Position numbers and translations under genes: made by a program. A DNA stretch of 64,000 nt from Pseudomonas fluorescens (GTDB taxonomy: Bacteria; Pseudomonadota; Gammaproteobacteria; Pseudomonadales; Pseudomonadaceae): NCBI RefSeq assembly GCF_902498195.1, contig NZ_CABVIY010000001.1, positions 806,001 to 870,000 of the forward strand, in the 5' to 3' direction. Below, piece by piece: positions 34,523 to 44,036 of the stretch. The notes below the pieces were generated by a model, which had not been told where the DNA came from, searched no databases, and was given only the letters and a program-made list of their open reading frames with translations. Position 1 is the first letter of the stretch; every line of letters begins with the position of its first letter.

Positions 34523-37500
34523 TTCACCTCCAGGGTACTGAGGCCGTTGCCCTGGCGGTGAACCTGAATCTGCACCGGAATCCGCTCATGCATTTCCTGC
34601 ACGTGGGAAATCACCGCGACCTTGCGCCCCTGGGCCTGCAAGCCGTCGAGGGCGTCCATGGCCAATTGCAAAGATTCCGGGTCGAGGCTGCCAAAGCCCT
34701 CGTCGATGAACAGCGATTCGATTTTCAGCGTGCTCGACGCCATCGAGGCCAGGCCCAGTGCCAGGGCCAGCGACACCAGGAAGGTTTCGCCCCCGGACAG
34801 CGAATGCACCGACCGCAGCTCGTCGCCCATCTCGGTGTCCATCACCAGCAGCCCGAGCATGCTGCCGCCCCGCTTGAGGCGATAGCGGCGCACCAGTTGG
34901 CGCAGTTGCACGTTGGCGTGGTGCACCAGCAGGTCGAGGTTGTAGGCCTGGGCGATCTTGCGGAAGGTGTCGCCGGTGGCCGAACCGATCAACGCACTGA
35001 GGCGCGCCCAGCGTTGATACTCGGTGTAAGCCTCGGCGATTTGCCGGGCCAGCGCCTGATTGGCGTTCTGCCGGCGCTGATCCTCCGCCTGCTCGGCGCG
35101 CAACTCGGCGCACTGCTGTTCGCTGACGACAAACTGTTTTTGCAGGTCGGTGAGAGCGGCATCGAGTTGTTCGGCGTCCAGGTTGCCGTTGCTTTGCGCC
35201 TGGTGATCAAGCAAACGCTGATCGCGTTCCTGCACCAGGACGCTCGCCTGTTCGATGGCTTTTTCGCTGTGCTGCAAGCGTTGGCGCAGCTCGCTGACCT
35301 GCGCGTCATCAACCCGTAACAGATCTTCGAGGCCGGCGTCATCCAGCTCCGGATGATGGGCGCGCCAGTCGGCGATGTTGCCGGCCAGTTGCGTGTCTTC
35401 GCTTTCCAGCGCTTGCAGGCGTTCCTGCTGCGCCTTGAGTTCGGTGGCGACGCGCACCTGTTGTGTGAGGACGCTTTGCAGTTCCTGGGCCGTGGTGGTG
35501 TCAGCGCTGCGTGCCGTTTCCACGTTGTGCTCAAGCTGCTGCTGCCAATGTTCGGCACTGCTGTGGTCGCCGAGCAATTGTCCGAGCGTCTGCTGGCTCG
35601 CCTGCTGTTGTTCAGCCAGCGCATTGAACTGCTGTTCGGCGACCTGCGACTGTTGCACGCGAGTCTGCTGCCGATCCTGTTCCTTTTCCAGCTGTTGCTG
35701 GCGCTGTTGCTGCTCGGCAAGCTCTTCCTTCTGCTGATCGAGTTGCGCCAGGCGCTCGGTGATCTGTCGATCCAACTGCATGAAGGTCGCTGCCGGCTCG
35801 ACGCGCAACGCTTCGAGGGTCTCGGCGGGCAACAGGCTGGCGAACGCGGTGAGTTCTTCGTCCAGACGCTGACGGTCGCTGCCCAGTTCGCGCTGTTGGT
35901 TGTCCAGTTGCCGGGCCGCTTGCTGGTGCGCGGTTTCGGCTTGGCGCAGTTGCTGGGTCAGGCGCGCGGCGTCCTGTTGCAGGGTGAGCAGGGTGGTTTG
36001 CCGTTGCTCGTCCTGGGTGATGCTCTGATTCAGCTGGCTGGTTTGCCGGGTGAGCCAGGCGTCACGTTTGTCGGCGTCCTGATCCAGTAGTTGCGCTGCC
36101 AGCGGATGCGCTTCAAGGCTTGGCGCCAAGGTCTGTTGCTGGGTCGCCAGTTGCTCCTGCTGTTGCAGCAGCTCCTTTTGCTGGGCGATCAGGCCGCCGA
36201 CTTCGGCGCGCAGGTCGGTGAGCTTTTCCTTGAGCAAGTCGACGGCTTTCTGCGCGTTGGCTTGCTCGCTCTCGTCGAAGCGTCCGAGGCTTTGCAGCAG
36301 CGCTTCGGGCTGATGGTACGGATGCTCGTGGCTGCCGCAGACCGGGCAAGGCTGATCGTCGTGCAGCTGCGCACGCAATTCCTCGACACTGGCACTGCGC
36401 GCCAGTCGCTGGCGTTCCAGCAGTTCTCGGGTGACGTTGAGGGTCTGTTCGGCGACGCTCAGTTCAGCCTTGGCCTTGACCCCATCCTGGGTCAGGCGCT
36501 CGCGTTCCTGCTGGGCGGTGAGCTGGCGTTGTTGCAGTTCGGCAGCGCGCTTGTCCAGCTCCTGCTGGCTGGCCCACAGCCGCGTCAGGTCTTCGATGGC
36601 GCGCAGTTGCTTGCGGTTGTCCTGCAACAGGTTGCCGAGAATACCGATCTGCTCGGCGACCGCATCGGGCTCGGCGTCGGCCTCCTTGAACAACACTTCC
36701 AGCTGCTGTTTTTGTGCAGTGAGTGCTTGTGCGGTCTGCGTGGCGTTCTGTTCGAGGCTGGCCAGTTCGGCCTGGCCTTGATTGAGTCGATTGCCGATCA
36801 GCATCAACTGTTGCAGGCGATCGCGGTAGGCATTCCAGGCATCGCTCAGCGGCGCCAGATGGGCGCTTTGCTCCAGTTCGGTGGCGATGCGCTGCAGGTG
36901 TTCGGCCACTTGAGCCTGCCGTTCGTGCAAGCCTTGAATCGCCTGTTGGCCTTGAGCACAGGCCTGTTCGGCGTTGTGCTTGGATTCAGCGCTCAGGGCT
37001 GTGTCCCTGGCGAGGCGGGCGAGGGTGCTTTGTTCTTCGAAGGCCTGACGCAGCAACGGCAAGCTGTCGGTTTGGCGCTGTTGCGCTTCGCTCAAGGCGA
37101 TTCGTGCGGCGTTGAGCTGTTGCTCAAGCTGCGTATGTCGCTCGACGAGTTCGCCTTGCTGCTGCGTATGTTGGGCGATTTGCGCCGCCAAAGGTGTCAG
37201 CAGCGTATCGATCTGGGCTTTGCGGGCGAACTGGTGCCGTTGTGGCGCCAGTTGCTCCAGGCGCGCCAGCCTGAGGCGTTCGCCGGCCAGGTTTTGCCAG
37301 TGGGCCTGCGCCGATTGCCGTTGTTCGGTGGCGCTGTGTTGCGCGTCCTGCAGCTGACGCAGTTCCTTGAGCCAAGTGTGCTGCAACTCAAGCTGCCTGA
37401 GCTGCGCCTGCTGCAACTTGAGTTGTTGCTGCGCCGCGGTGAAACGCGCGTCCAGTTCGGCCCGGGCTTCGGGTGCCAGTGGCGTGACTCCGCTGGCCTG

Positions 37501-38160
37501 ATCCTGCAACAGTTTGTGGGCTTCGCGGGCTTCCTTGGTCTTGTCAAACGCGCGGCGGCCCAAGCGGGTGTAGAGGGCTGTGTCGGTGAGCTTTTCCAGC
37601 AGTTCGCTGCGGTCGTTGTCATCGGCCTTGAGGAAAGCGCTGAACTCGCTTTGCGCCAACAGCACGGCGCGGGTGAACTGTTCGAAGTTCAGGCCCAGTA
37701 CCGCTTCGATCCGGGTTTTGAATTCAAGCTTCTGACTGGCAAGCAGCTGGTCCTGGTCGATGTCGCGCAGGCTTTGGCGACTGGCTTGCAGCCGGCCGGC
37801 GGCTTTTTCCCGTGCGCGGTTGGCTTCCCAGCGGGCACGGTAGCGACGGCCGTCGATGCCGACGAAATCGACCTCGGCGTAACCTTCACCGGTGCCGCGA
37901 CGCAACAGGGTGCGAGGATCGCCGGTGCCGATTTCGCCATCGACATCCGGCGCCTTGGCCGAGGGCTGCACGCTGTTGAGTCGCGGCACCGTGCCGAACA
38001 GCGCCAGGCACAAGGCATCGAGCAAGGTGCTTTTGCCGGCGCCAGTCGGGCCGGTGATGGCAAACAGGCCAGCACTGGCCAGCGGTTCGGCAGTGAAGTC
38101 GATCTCGAAAGGGCCGGCCAGCGAGGCGAGGTTTTTCAGGCGGATCGCGAGAATCTTCAT
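34519..38160 (-). CDS. sbcC: Nuclease SbcCD subunit C (SMC-like ATPase)
   Basis: SbcC is the ATPase that, with SbcD, cleaves hairpins and protein-blocked DNA ends. The 1213-residue protein shows Walker A GPTGAGKSTLLDALC near residue 38 and long coiled coils rich in Gln and Leu. The zinc hook CPVCGSHEHP lies in the middle, at about residue 600. The ABC signature is in VHSLSGGETFLVSLALALGLASM and Walker B in LFIDEGFGSLDPESL. The overlaps with sbcD (4 bases) and with the GST gene (4 bases) show translational coupling. Long palindromic REP DNA, common here, is a plausible substrate class. Confidence 0.96.
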   Translation of the reverse strand: MKILAIRLKNLASLAGPFEIDFTAEPLASAGLFAITGPTGAGKSTLLDALCLALFGTVPRLNSVQPSAKAPDVDGEIGTGDPRTLLRRGTGEGYAEVDFVGIDGRRYRARWEANRAREKAAGRLQASRQSLRDIDQDQLLASQKLEFKTRIEAVLGLNFEQFTRAVLLAQSEFSAFLKADDNDRSELLEKLTDTALYTRLGRRAFDKTKEAREAHKLLQDQASGVTPLAPEARAELDARFTAAQQQLKLQQAQLRQLELQHTWLKELRQLQDAQHSATEQRQSAQAHWQNLAGERLRLARLEQLAPQRHQFARKAQIDTLLTPLAAQIAQHTQQQGELVERHTQLEQQLNAARIALSEAQQRQTDSLPLLRQAFEEQSTLARLARDTALSAESKHNAEQACAQGQQAIQGLHERQAQVAEHLQRIATELEQSAHLAPLSDAWNAYRDRLQQLMLIGNRLNQGQAELASLEQNATQTAQALTAQKQQLEVLFKEADAEPDAVAEQIGILGNLLQDNRKQLRAIEDLTRLWASQQELDKRAAELQQRQLTAQQERERLTQDGVKAKAELSVAEQTLNVTRELLERQRLARSASVEELRAQLHDDQPCPVCGSHEHPYHQPEALLQSLGRFDESEQANAQKAVDLLKEKLTDLRAEVGGLIAQQKELLQQQEQLATQQQTLAPSLEAHPLAAQLLDQDADKRDAWLTRQTSQLNQSITQDEQRQTTLLTLQQDAARLTQQLRQAETAHQQAARQLDNQQRELGSDRQRLDEELTAFASLLPAETLEALRVEPAATFMQLDRQITERLAQLDQQKEELAEQQQRQQQLEKEQDRQQTRVQQSQVAEQQFNALAEQQQASQQTLGQLLGDHSSAEHWQQQLEHNVETARSADTTTAQELQSVLTQQVRVATELKAQQERLQALESEDTQLAGNIADWRAHHPELDDAGLEDLLRVDDAQVSELRQRLQHSEKAIEQASVLVQERDQRLLDHQAQSNGNLDAEQLDAALTDLQKQFVVSEQQCAELRAEQAEDQRRQNANQALARQIAEAYTEYQRWARLSALIGSATGDTFRKIAQAYNLDLLVHHANVQLRQLVRRYRLKRGGSMLGLLVMDTEMGDELRSVHSLSGGETFLVSLALALGLASMASSTLKIESLFIDEGFGSLDPESLQLAMDALDGLQAQGRKVAVISHVQEMHERIPVQIQVHRQGNGLSTLEVK

Positions 38161-39401
38161 GGCTGTTCGCTCTCCATCTGCACATCGTGTAGCAGCTCGG
38201 CAAAGTCCTTTAGGGTTTGCTCGTCGACCTCGCTGCCGTAGTTGTCGTGCCAGGCGCGGCTGAACAGTTCCTGGGGCGTGAGCTGGTCCAGCTCGATCAG
38301 CGTCGTATCGTCATCGGTGCCGTCACGGCTGCCGGCGCCCGCGTATTCCGCCGCGATGCGCACCAGGCGCACGGCCTTGCCTTGCAGGGCGGTTTCCACT
38401 TGGTTGCGCAGGTCCGGTTGCGGTTCGTCGAGGCGTACCCGCACCTCCAGCCAGGGCTGGCGCTGGTAGTCGGCCAACAGGTCGATGATCGGCAGTTCGG
38501 CCAGTTGCAGCAGGATCTCCGCCAGCGGGGCCGGGCCGATGCGTTGCAGATTGACCGCGCGAGGAATGAGTCTGGGCTCGACACTGACCAGGGTTTCGCC
38601 GTCGAGGGTGATGTCGAGAATCTGGTGCTTGTAGCCGATCTCGGAGAACGACAGCGGAATGGGTGAGCCGCAGTAGCGAATTCGCTCTTCGCCGTTGACC
38701 TTCTGCGGTTTGTGCAAGTGCCCCAGGGCGACATAGCTGATGCTCGGTCCGAACAGGCTGGCCGGCAGGGCTTCGGCGTTGCCGATGATCAGGCTGCGCT
38801 CGGAGTCTTCGGACACTGAGCCCCCGGCCATGTGCGCATGGCTGATGGCGATCAATGCCTGGCCTTTCTTTCGTTTGGCGTTGGCGGCTTCGATCAGCCA
38901 TTCGTGAACCTGGCCGATACCGCGCAGGTAGTTGTCGCCCAGGTGCGCACCGGTGACTTCGGCGGGACGCAGGAACGGCAGCGCCAGGCACCAGGCCACG
39001 ACCTTGCCTTTGGCATTGGGCAGCGGCAGCAGCAGGCGCTCGGCATCCAGCTGACCGTCATCGAGCCACAGCACCCGCCCCAGCGCGTGGGTGCGCAAAC
39101 GGCGCATCAGCGGTGCGGGCAGCTCGATCCGTGAGCCGGAGTCGTGGTTGCCGGCGATCATCACGATGGTCAGCTTCGGTTGCTGTTCGTGGGCGCTGAC
39201 GATGAAGTCGTAGAGGCGTTCCTGGGCTTTGACCGGCGGGTTGACCGTGTCGAAGATATCGCCGGCGATCAGCAACACATCCGGCTGATCGAGTTTGAGC
39301 TGGCGCAGCAGCCAGTCGAGAAAACAGCCGTGCTCGAAATCGCGATCCTGGCCGTGCAGGTTCTGCCCGAGGTGCCAGTCGGAGGTGTGGAACAGACGCA
39401 A
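38157..39401 (-). CDS. sbcD: Nuclease SbcCD subunit D (Mre11-like)
   Basis: SbcD is the endo/exonuclease subunit that partners SbcC. The 414-residue protein begins MRLFHTSDWHLGQNLHGQDR and carries the phosphoesterase motifs DxH (SDWHLG), GDIFD (IAGDIFDTVNPP), GNHD (IAGNHDSGSR) and GHLH (YVALGHLHKPQKV). Its capping domain and C-terminal SbcC-binding region (ELFSRAWHDNYG) are present. Length is typical. It leads the sbcD-sbcC-GST operon. A REP element and the convergence-free gap to the Bat operon lie upstream. Confidence 0.96.
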   Translation of the reverse strand: MRLFHTSDWHLGQNLHGQDRDFEHGCFLDWLLRQLKLDQPDVLLIAGDIFDTVNPPVKAQERLYDFIVSAHEQQPKLTIVMIAGNHDSGSRIELPAPLMRRLRTHALGRVLWLDDGQLDAERLLLPLPNAKGKVVAWCLALPFLRPAEVTGAHLGDNYLRGIGQVHEWLIEAANAKRKKGQALIAISHAHMAGGSVSEDSERSLIIGNAEALPASLFGPSISYVALGHLHKPQKVNGEERIRYCGSPIPLSFSEIGYKHQILDITLDGETLVSVEPRLIPRAVNLQRIGPAPLAEILLQLAELPIIDLLADYQRQPWLEVRVRLDEPQPDLRNQVETALQGKAVRLVRIAAEYAGAGSRDGTDDDTTLIELDQLTPQELFSRAWHDNYGSEVDEQTLKDFAELLHDVQMESEQP

Positions 39402-39501
39402 GGCGAACTCCGTAGGAATTGGGTGATGGCCACATGGGAAATGGATTGTGGCTAAAGGGGAGGGAGTTTACTGGTAAACAGTCGGGAATGCCGAAAGGCA
39501 A

Positions 39502-39579
39502 AAAAGATCGCAGCCTGCGGCAGCTCCTACAATGGTTCGACGTACACCCTGTAGGAGCTGCCGCAGGCTGCGATCTTTT
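39502..39579. repeat. REP pair (TGTAGGAGCTGCC type)
   Basis: AAAAGATCGCAGCCTGCGGC and its complement form a nearly perfect palindrome upstream of sbcD, ending 4 bases before the stop codon of the BatD-like gene. Confidence 0.9.
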
Positions 39580-39583
39580 GATT

Positions 39584-41224
39584 CTATTTGGGATACAGCG
39601 GCGGCAGCCCGCTGTCGCCCACCGGGTCCTGAACCCGCTCGGCCATCGGGATCGCCCGAATCGCCCGCCACAGCTCGTCACCTTGCCAGTGCTGGCCGGT
39701 TTCGCTGTACAGCGCGCCGTTCAGGCCGTCCAGGGCATCGGACAGTGGCACGAAGCGGGCGGCCATGTCGGCCAGGGTTTCCGGTTGCTGCCGGGCCCAG
39801 GCGTCGAGGGCCTGGCGGGTGGCGTGGGAGTCATTGGCCTGGCAGGCGCGCTTGAGCTCGTCGAGCACTGTGCGCGGGCTCGGGCCGGTTTGCGCCGCGC
39901 GCAGGATTGCCGGTTGCCAGCGTGCGCGCCACCACAGGCCGAAGCCCAGCAGGGTGGTGCACGCCAGGACCAAGGTGCTGAGCTTCCAGCGCCACAGGCT
40001 TTCGCTGTCGACCGTCGCGTTGAGGGGCGCGGTGCCGGCTGGCGTGTCGACCATCAGGCTCGGATTGGCCGCGACCTGCAGGGTCCGGGCCGGCAGGCTG
40101 CTGTGCTCCAAATGGTCTTCGAAAGTGTTCCACCAGATCACTTCGACCGACGGCAGCTCGATTGAACCGCTGCGCGCGGGCACCAGCGCTTCGCGGTCCT
40201 CGCGACTGCCAACCAGGCCACGGTCGCTGTTCTGGTTGCCCAGCACCGGCTGATCCGGATAGCGGCGCAAGCCATTGACTTCGGTGCCGGGCAGCGGCGG
40301 CAGTTGCGAGCTGGCCAGGCCCTCGGCCTTCACCGTCAGGCTGCGAGTCAGCGAATCGCCGACCTGCACGTGCTCGGGCTCCGGATTCCAGGTCTCGCTG
40401 AGCGTCAGGCTGCGCGCCGGCAACCAGGGCAGGTCGGCGGGGTAAGTGATGGGCTTGGCCTTGACCGTCAGGAGGATTTCGCCGGAGCTGACCCGCATCA
40501 GTTTGCCGGACTTCGGTGCCGGCGACGTGGCGTCCTGGGCGGGTTGCGCATCCACCAGCGCGGCATTGAAGATCTGTCCCGGAATGATCAGCTCACCGCT
40601 GTGCTGCGGGTAGATCGCGTAGCGCATTTCAATCACGCCGTGACGCACGCCATTGATGTCTTTTTCATAGGTGCGCGATTCGCCCAGCTGTTCAATGCGC
40701 GCATCGGGGATCTGCAACGGCGGCAGGCTGCTGTCGTCGTACAGCGACACCGAATGGTAAATGCGCAAGGTCAGGATCGCCTGGGCCTGCACGTACACAC
40801 TGGTTTGATCGAGGCTGGCGTCGATGAACACCGGGGCCAGTTTGTGGGTGTTTTCCTGGGTTTGGCTCTCGACCACTTGCACGGTGATCGGCTGGCTTTC
40901 CACGTCGCCCAGCTTCAACGACGGGATGACCACGCTGCCGGTCTGCAGCGGTAGCAGGGTAACGATCCAGCGGGTGGTGGCGCGGTTTTCGCCGCTGAGG
41001 GTGTTCAACTGGTTGACCTGGCGGGTGCCGCGCACTTCGAACAGCGGTTCCAGCGGCGTCAGGTCCGGCTTGCCGAACTGGGTGACGTCGTTGGATTCCA
41101 GGATCAGCTCGATGGTCTCGCCGGAGTTCAGGCGCGTGCGGTCGACACTGGCGACCAGCTCCGCAGCCTGGGCCTGAACGGTGTACAACACAAAGGCGAA
41201 CGTGAAAGCGGTGAAGCGGGTCAT
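39584..41224 (-). CDS. BatD-like protein, last gene of the MoxR-Bat operon
   Basis: This 546-residue protein has a signal peptide (FTAFTFAFVLYTVQAQAAELVASVDRTRL), a series of Ig-like beta domains (GETIELILESNDVTQFG and VNQLNTLSGENRATTRWIVTLLPL), and a transmembrane helix near residue 420 (LSTLVLACTTLLGFGLWWRAR), with a cytoplasmic tail. This matches BatD (oxygen tolerance) proteins encoded with MoxR ATPases. The domains probably sit in the periplasm and form part of a membrane-anchored complex with the VWA proteins. Its start overlaps the previous gene by four bases. Confidence 0.88.
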   Translation of the reverse strand: MTRFTAFTFAFVLYTVQAQAAELVASVDRTRLNSGETIELILESNDVTQFGKPDLTPLEPLFEVRGTRQVNQLNTLSGENRATTRWIVTLLPLQTGSVVIPSLKLGDVESQPITVQVVESQTQENTHKLAPVFIDASLDQTSVYVQAQAILTLRIYHSVSLYDDSSLPPLQIPDARIEQLGESRTYEKDINGVRHGVIEMRYAIYPQHSGELIIPGQIFNAALVDAQPAQDATSPAPKSGKLMRVSSGEILLTVKAKPITYPADLPWLPARSLTLSETWNPEPEHVQVGDSLTRSLTVKAEGLASSQLPPLPGTEVNGLRRYPDQPVLGNQNSDRGLVGSREDREALVPARSGSIELPSVEVIWWNTFEDHLEHSSLPARTLQVAANPSLMVDTPAGTAPLNATVDSESLWRWKLSTLVLACTTLLGFGLWWRARWQPAILRAAQTGPSPRTVLDELKRACQANDSHATRQALDAWARQQPETLADMAARFVPLSDALDGLNGALYSETGQHWQGDELWRAIRAIPMAERVQDPVGDSGLPPLYPK

Positions 41225-42960
41225 CGAGTTTTTCCCTGATCCTGATGTTGTTGCTGTTCGTACCAGAATTTGCGCCTGAGCAACTCGCCCGGATCATCCG
41301 GGATCTGCCGCAGCCATTGCTCCAGCGCCTGCTGCTGCTCGCCGTCGAGGCTGTCGGTGGCCGGGCGCATGGGCGGCGTGGTGTGTTGTTCGTCGCCCAA
41401 TTCGCTGCCCGGGACTTCATTGCTGCCCGGTTTCGGCGGCCTGGCAGGCGAGGGTTCGGCATTGGCGTCTGTCTGCGAATCCGCGGTTTTCGGCTCGCCT
41501 GGGCTCTGCGCCTGGGTGGCCGCACCGGGCGGTGGTTCTTGTGCGGACGCTGGATTCTCCTCGCTGGCGGAATTGTCCGGCTCAGCGGTGGGCGGGGTGG
41601 TTTTCTGCTTGAGCAGGGTTTCCACCAGGGCCTTGTTGGTCAGCGCCGGGCGTAGGTCCGGTTGGCGTTCGAGGGCCTGGTCATAGGCGTCCAGCGCCGC
41701 CTCCAGTTCACCGCTTTTAGCCAGGGCGTTGCCTCGATTGTAGTGGGCGTGGGCATCGTTGCCCTCGGCGAACCGCTGGGCGGCGCCGCTGAAATCGCCG
41801 GCCTCGTACAGCGCCACGCCTTGCCACTGGTGATCTTCGAAGTGCTGCGCGGCTTCGGCCGGGCGTTTCTGCTTGAGCAGGTGCTGGCCCTGTTGATCGG
41901 GGCGCAGCCACAAGTCCTGGAAATCGAAGGCATGGCTGGGTTGTGGCAGCGCAAGGAGCAGCGGCAGGCAGAGCAACCAGCCACGCCGACCGGCACAGGC
42001 CGCCAGCAGCAACAGTGGCAACAACAGCCAGTAACCCTGGTCGGCCCAGGCGTCCAGGCGCAGGGTCTGGCCGTCGTTGCGCAAGTGGCGCGGGCCATCG
42101 AGCAGGCCCAGCGCACGCAGATCACTGTCGCCCAGTCGCGCATGGCGATAGCGCCCGTCCAGATCATTGGCAAAGGCTTTCAGGCCGGGCTCGTCCAGGT
42201 GCGGCACCAGAATCGCGCCCTGTTCGTCCTTCAGGAAACTGCCGTCTTCCTGGGTGATCGGCGCGCCCTCGGCGGTGCCGATGCCGAGCATCAGGAACTG
42301 GGTGGATTTGCCGCTTAACGCGCGACGAATCCCCAGGCGTTCCTGTTCCGTCAGCGACGAGCCGATCAGCAGGATCCGGCCATCGCCCAGGGCGGCTTGC
42401 TCCAGCAGGGTCAGGGCCTTGGCCACCGCCAGATCGGCGCGATGACCGGCTTCGGGCATCAGCGACGGCTTGAGCGCGTCCAGCAGATTGCGGCTGGTGG
42501 TCAGGTCGTCCGACAGCGGCACCAGCGTGTGGGCGCTGCCGGCGTAGACGACGATGGCGGTCTGCGCGTCGCTGCGGTTTTGCAGCAGGTCGAAGAGCTT
42601 GCGCCGGGCCTGTTCCAGGCGGTTGGGCTGCACGTCGGTGGCGAGCATTTCCGGGGTCAGCTCCAGGATCACCACCAAGGGGTCGGCGGGTTTCTGGCTC
42701 AGTTGTTCGACACGTTCCCAGCTCGGACCCAGCAACGCCAGGATGGTCAGCAGCCACGCCACGCCCAGGGCGACCCACGGCAGTTTGCTGTCGCGCCCGC
42801 TGCCACCGCTGAGCAGCACCCCATGGAAGGCCGGTGGCAGGATCATCTGCCAGCGTCCGGCACGCTTCTGCCGGTGCCAGAGTTTCCACAGCAACCAGCC
42901 CAGCAGCGGCAGCAACAGCAGCCACCAGGGGCGGAACCAGTAAGGCCAGAGCGCGCTCAT
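41221..42960 (-). CDS. BatB/BatC-like VWA-TPR membrane protein with degenerate metal site
   Basis: This 579-residue protein has two N-terminal membrane helices (PWWLLLLPLLGWLLWKL and VALGVAWLLTILALL), a VWA domain (residues about 85-280), another membrane span (YWLLLPLLLLAACAGRRGWLLCLPLLLAL), and TPR-type repeats (HYNRGNALAKSGELEAALDAYDQALERQPDLRPAL). A low-complexity Pro/Glu/Gln tail ends the chain. The VWA has ELTPE where a MIDAS reads DxSxS, and the later TDG is replaced by GSS, so metal binding is probably lost. It is a fusion of BatB and BatC functions and overlaps both neighbours by four bases. Confidence 0.88.
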   Translation of the reverse strand: MSALWPYWFRPWWLLLLPLLGWLLWKLWHRQKRAGRWQMILPPAFHGVLLSGGSGRDSKLPWVALGVAWLLTILALLGPSWERVEQLSQKPADPLVVILELTPEMLATDVQPNRLEQARRKLFDLLQNRSDAQTAIVVYAGSAHTLVPLSDDLTTSRNLLDALKPSLMPEAGHRADLAVAKALTLLEQAALGDGRILLIGSSLTEQERLGIRRALSGKSTQFLMLGIGTAEGAPITQEDGSFLKDEQGAILVPHLDEPGLKAFANDLDGRYRHARLGDSDLRALGLLDGPRHLRNDGQTLRLDAWADQGYWLLLPLLLLAACAGRRGWLLCLPLLLALPQPSHAFDFQDLWLRPDQQGQHLLKQKRPAEAAQHFEDHQWQGVALYEAGDFSGAAQRFAEGNDAHAHYNRGNALAKSGELEAALDAYDQALERQPDLRPALTNKALVETLLKQKTTPPTAEPDNSASEENPASAQEPPPGAATQAQSPGEPKTADSQTDANAEPSPARPPKPGSNEVPGSELGDEQHTTPPMRPATDSLDGEQQQALEQWLRQIPDDPGELLRRKFWYEQQQHQDQGKTR

Positions 42961-44036
42961 CGACGCCTCCGCAGCCGCAGGCGCTTGAGACGCTGGCGCC
43001 AGTCAGGCCGTTGTGTTTGCAAAAACAGGTCCTTGGTAAACAGGCGTTGCAGCAGGTTGTCCGGCCAGAGTGCGCGCGCCACCAGCAACAGGCTCAACAG
43101 CAGCGCCATCGCCAGGGGCCATTGATACAGTGTCCGGGCCGGGCGCGCCTGGGTGGGTTGCTGGGTCACGGGCTCCAGTTGGTCGAGGGTGGTCTTGATC
43201 GCTTGCAGCTCCTTGCCATCGCGGGCCCGGAAGTAACGGCCGCCGGTCGCCTCGGCAATCGCTATCAGTGATGGTTCATCGAGGTCCAGGCTCGGATTGA
43301 TGCCAAGGAATCCCAGGTTGCCAGCTTCCTCCGGGTCGGCACCAATACCGATTGGATAGATTTTCACCCCTTCCCGGGCAGCAAGGCGTGCCGCGGTGAG
43401 CGGGTCGATTTCACCACCGTTGTTGGCGCCATCCGTCACCAGGATCAGCACCCGGCTCTGAGCCGGGCGTTGGCGCAGGCGCTTGAGGGCCAGGCCAATG
43501 GCGTCGCCGATGGCGGTGTTCTTGCCGGCGATGCCGATGCGCGCTTCGTCGAGCCAGACGCGCACGGTGTGGCGGTCAAAGGTCAGCGGGGCTTGCAGGT
43601 AGGCCTGGCTGCCGAACAGGATCAAGCCGACCCGGTCGCCATCGCGGCTTTCGAGGAAGTCACCGAGCAGGTGCTGGACCAGCGTCAGGCGGCTGACGTC
43701 TTCGTCCTGCCACTGCATGTCGGGGAAATCCATGGAGCCGGACACGTCCACGGCCACCAGCAGGTCGCGACCACTGGCCGCGATCGGCAGCGGCTCGCCG
43801 AGCCATTGCGGGCGCGCCGCGGCGCTCAGCAGCATCAACCACAGCAGCAGGAACGGCGCCTGTTGCCGCCAGGCCGGCAGGTTGGCGCGGGCGCGGCGCC
43901 GGGCCAGGCCTTCGAGGTCGCTGAGAAAACTGACTTTGAGCGCCGGCTCGCCACTGTCGGCCACCGGCAGCACCAGACGCATCAGCCACGGCAATGGCAG
44001 CAGGGCGAAGATCCACGGCCAGGCGAACTCAAACAT
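42957..44036 (-). CDS. BatA-like VWA membrane protein
   Basis: This is a 359-residue protein with N-terminal membrane helices (FAWPWIFALLPLPWLMRLVL and FLLLWLMLLSAAARP), a VWA domain and a C-terminal helix (LYQWPLAMALLLSLLLVARALW). The MIDAS is intact: DVSGSMDF (DxSxS), the Thr region and ILVTDGANNGGEIDP. Metal-dependent ligand binding is therefore expected, probably with the MoxR ATPase or a substrate protein. The contrast with its degenerate neighbour suggests that one VWA acts as sensor and the other as scaffold. It overlaps the DUF4381 gene by eight bases and the next gene by four. Confidence 0.9.
   Translation of the reverse strand: MFEFAWPWIFALLPLPWLMRLVLPVADSGEPALKVSFLSDLEGLARRRARANLPAWRQQAPFLLLWLMLLSAAARPQWLGEPLPIAASGRDLLVAVDVSGSMDFPDMQWQDEDVSRLTLVQHLLGDFLESRDGDRVGLILFGSQAYLQAPLTFDRHTVRVWLDEARIGIAGKNTAIGDAIGLALKRLRQRPAQSRVLILVTDGANNGGEIDPLTAARLAAREGVKIYPIGIGADPEEAGNLGFLGINPSLDLDEPSLIAIAEATGGRYFRARDGKELQAIKTTLDQLEPVTQQPTQARPARTLYQWPLAMALLLSLLLVARALWPDNLLQRLFTKDLFLQTQRPDWRQRLKRLRLRRRR

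Noticed and set aside
36091-38241. 716-codon plus-strand frame
   Set aside because: Antisense to sbcC; the Leu/Gln-rich content mirrors the coiled coil on the other strand.
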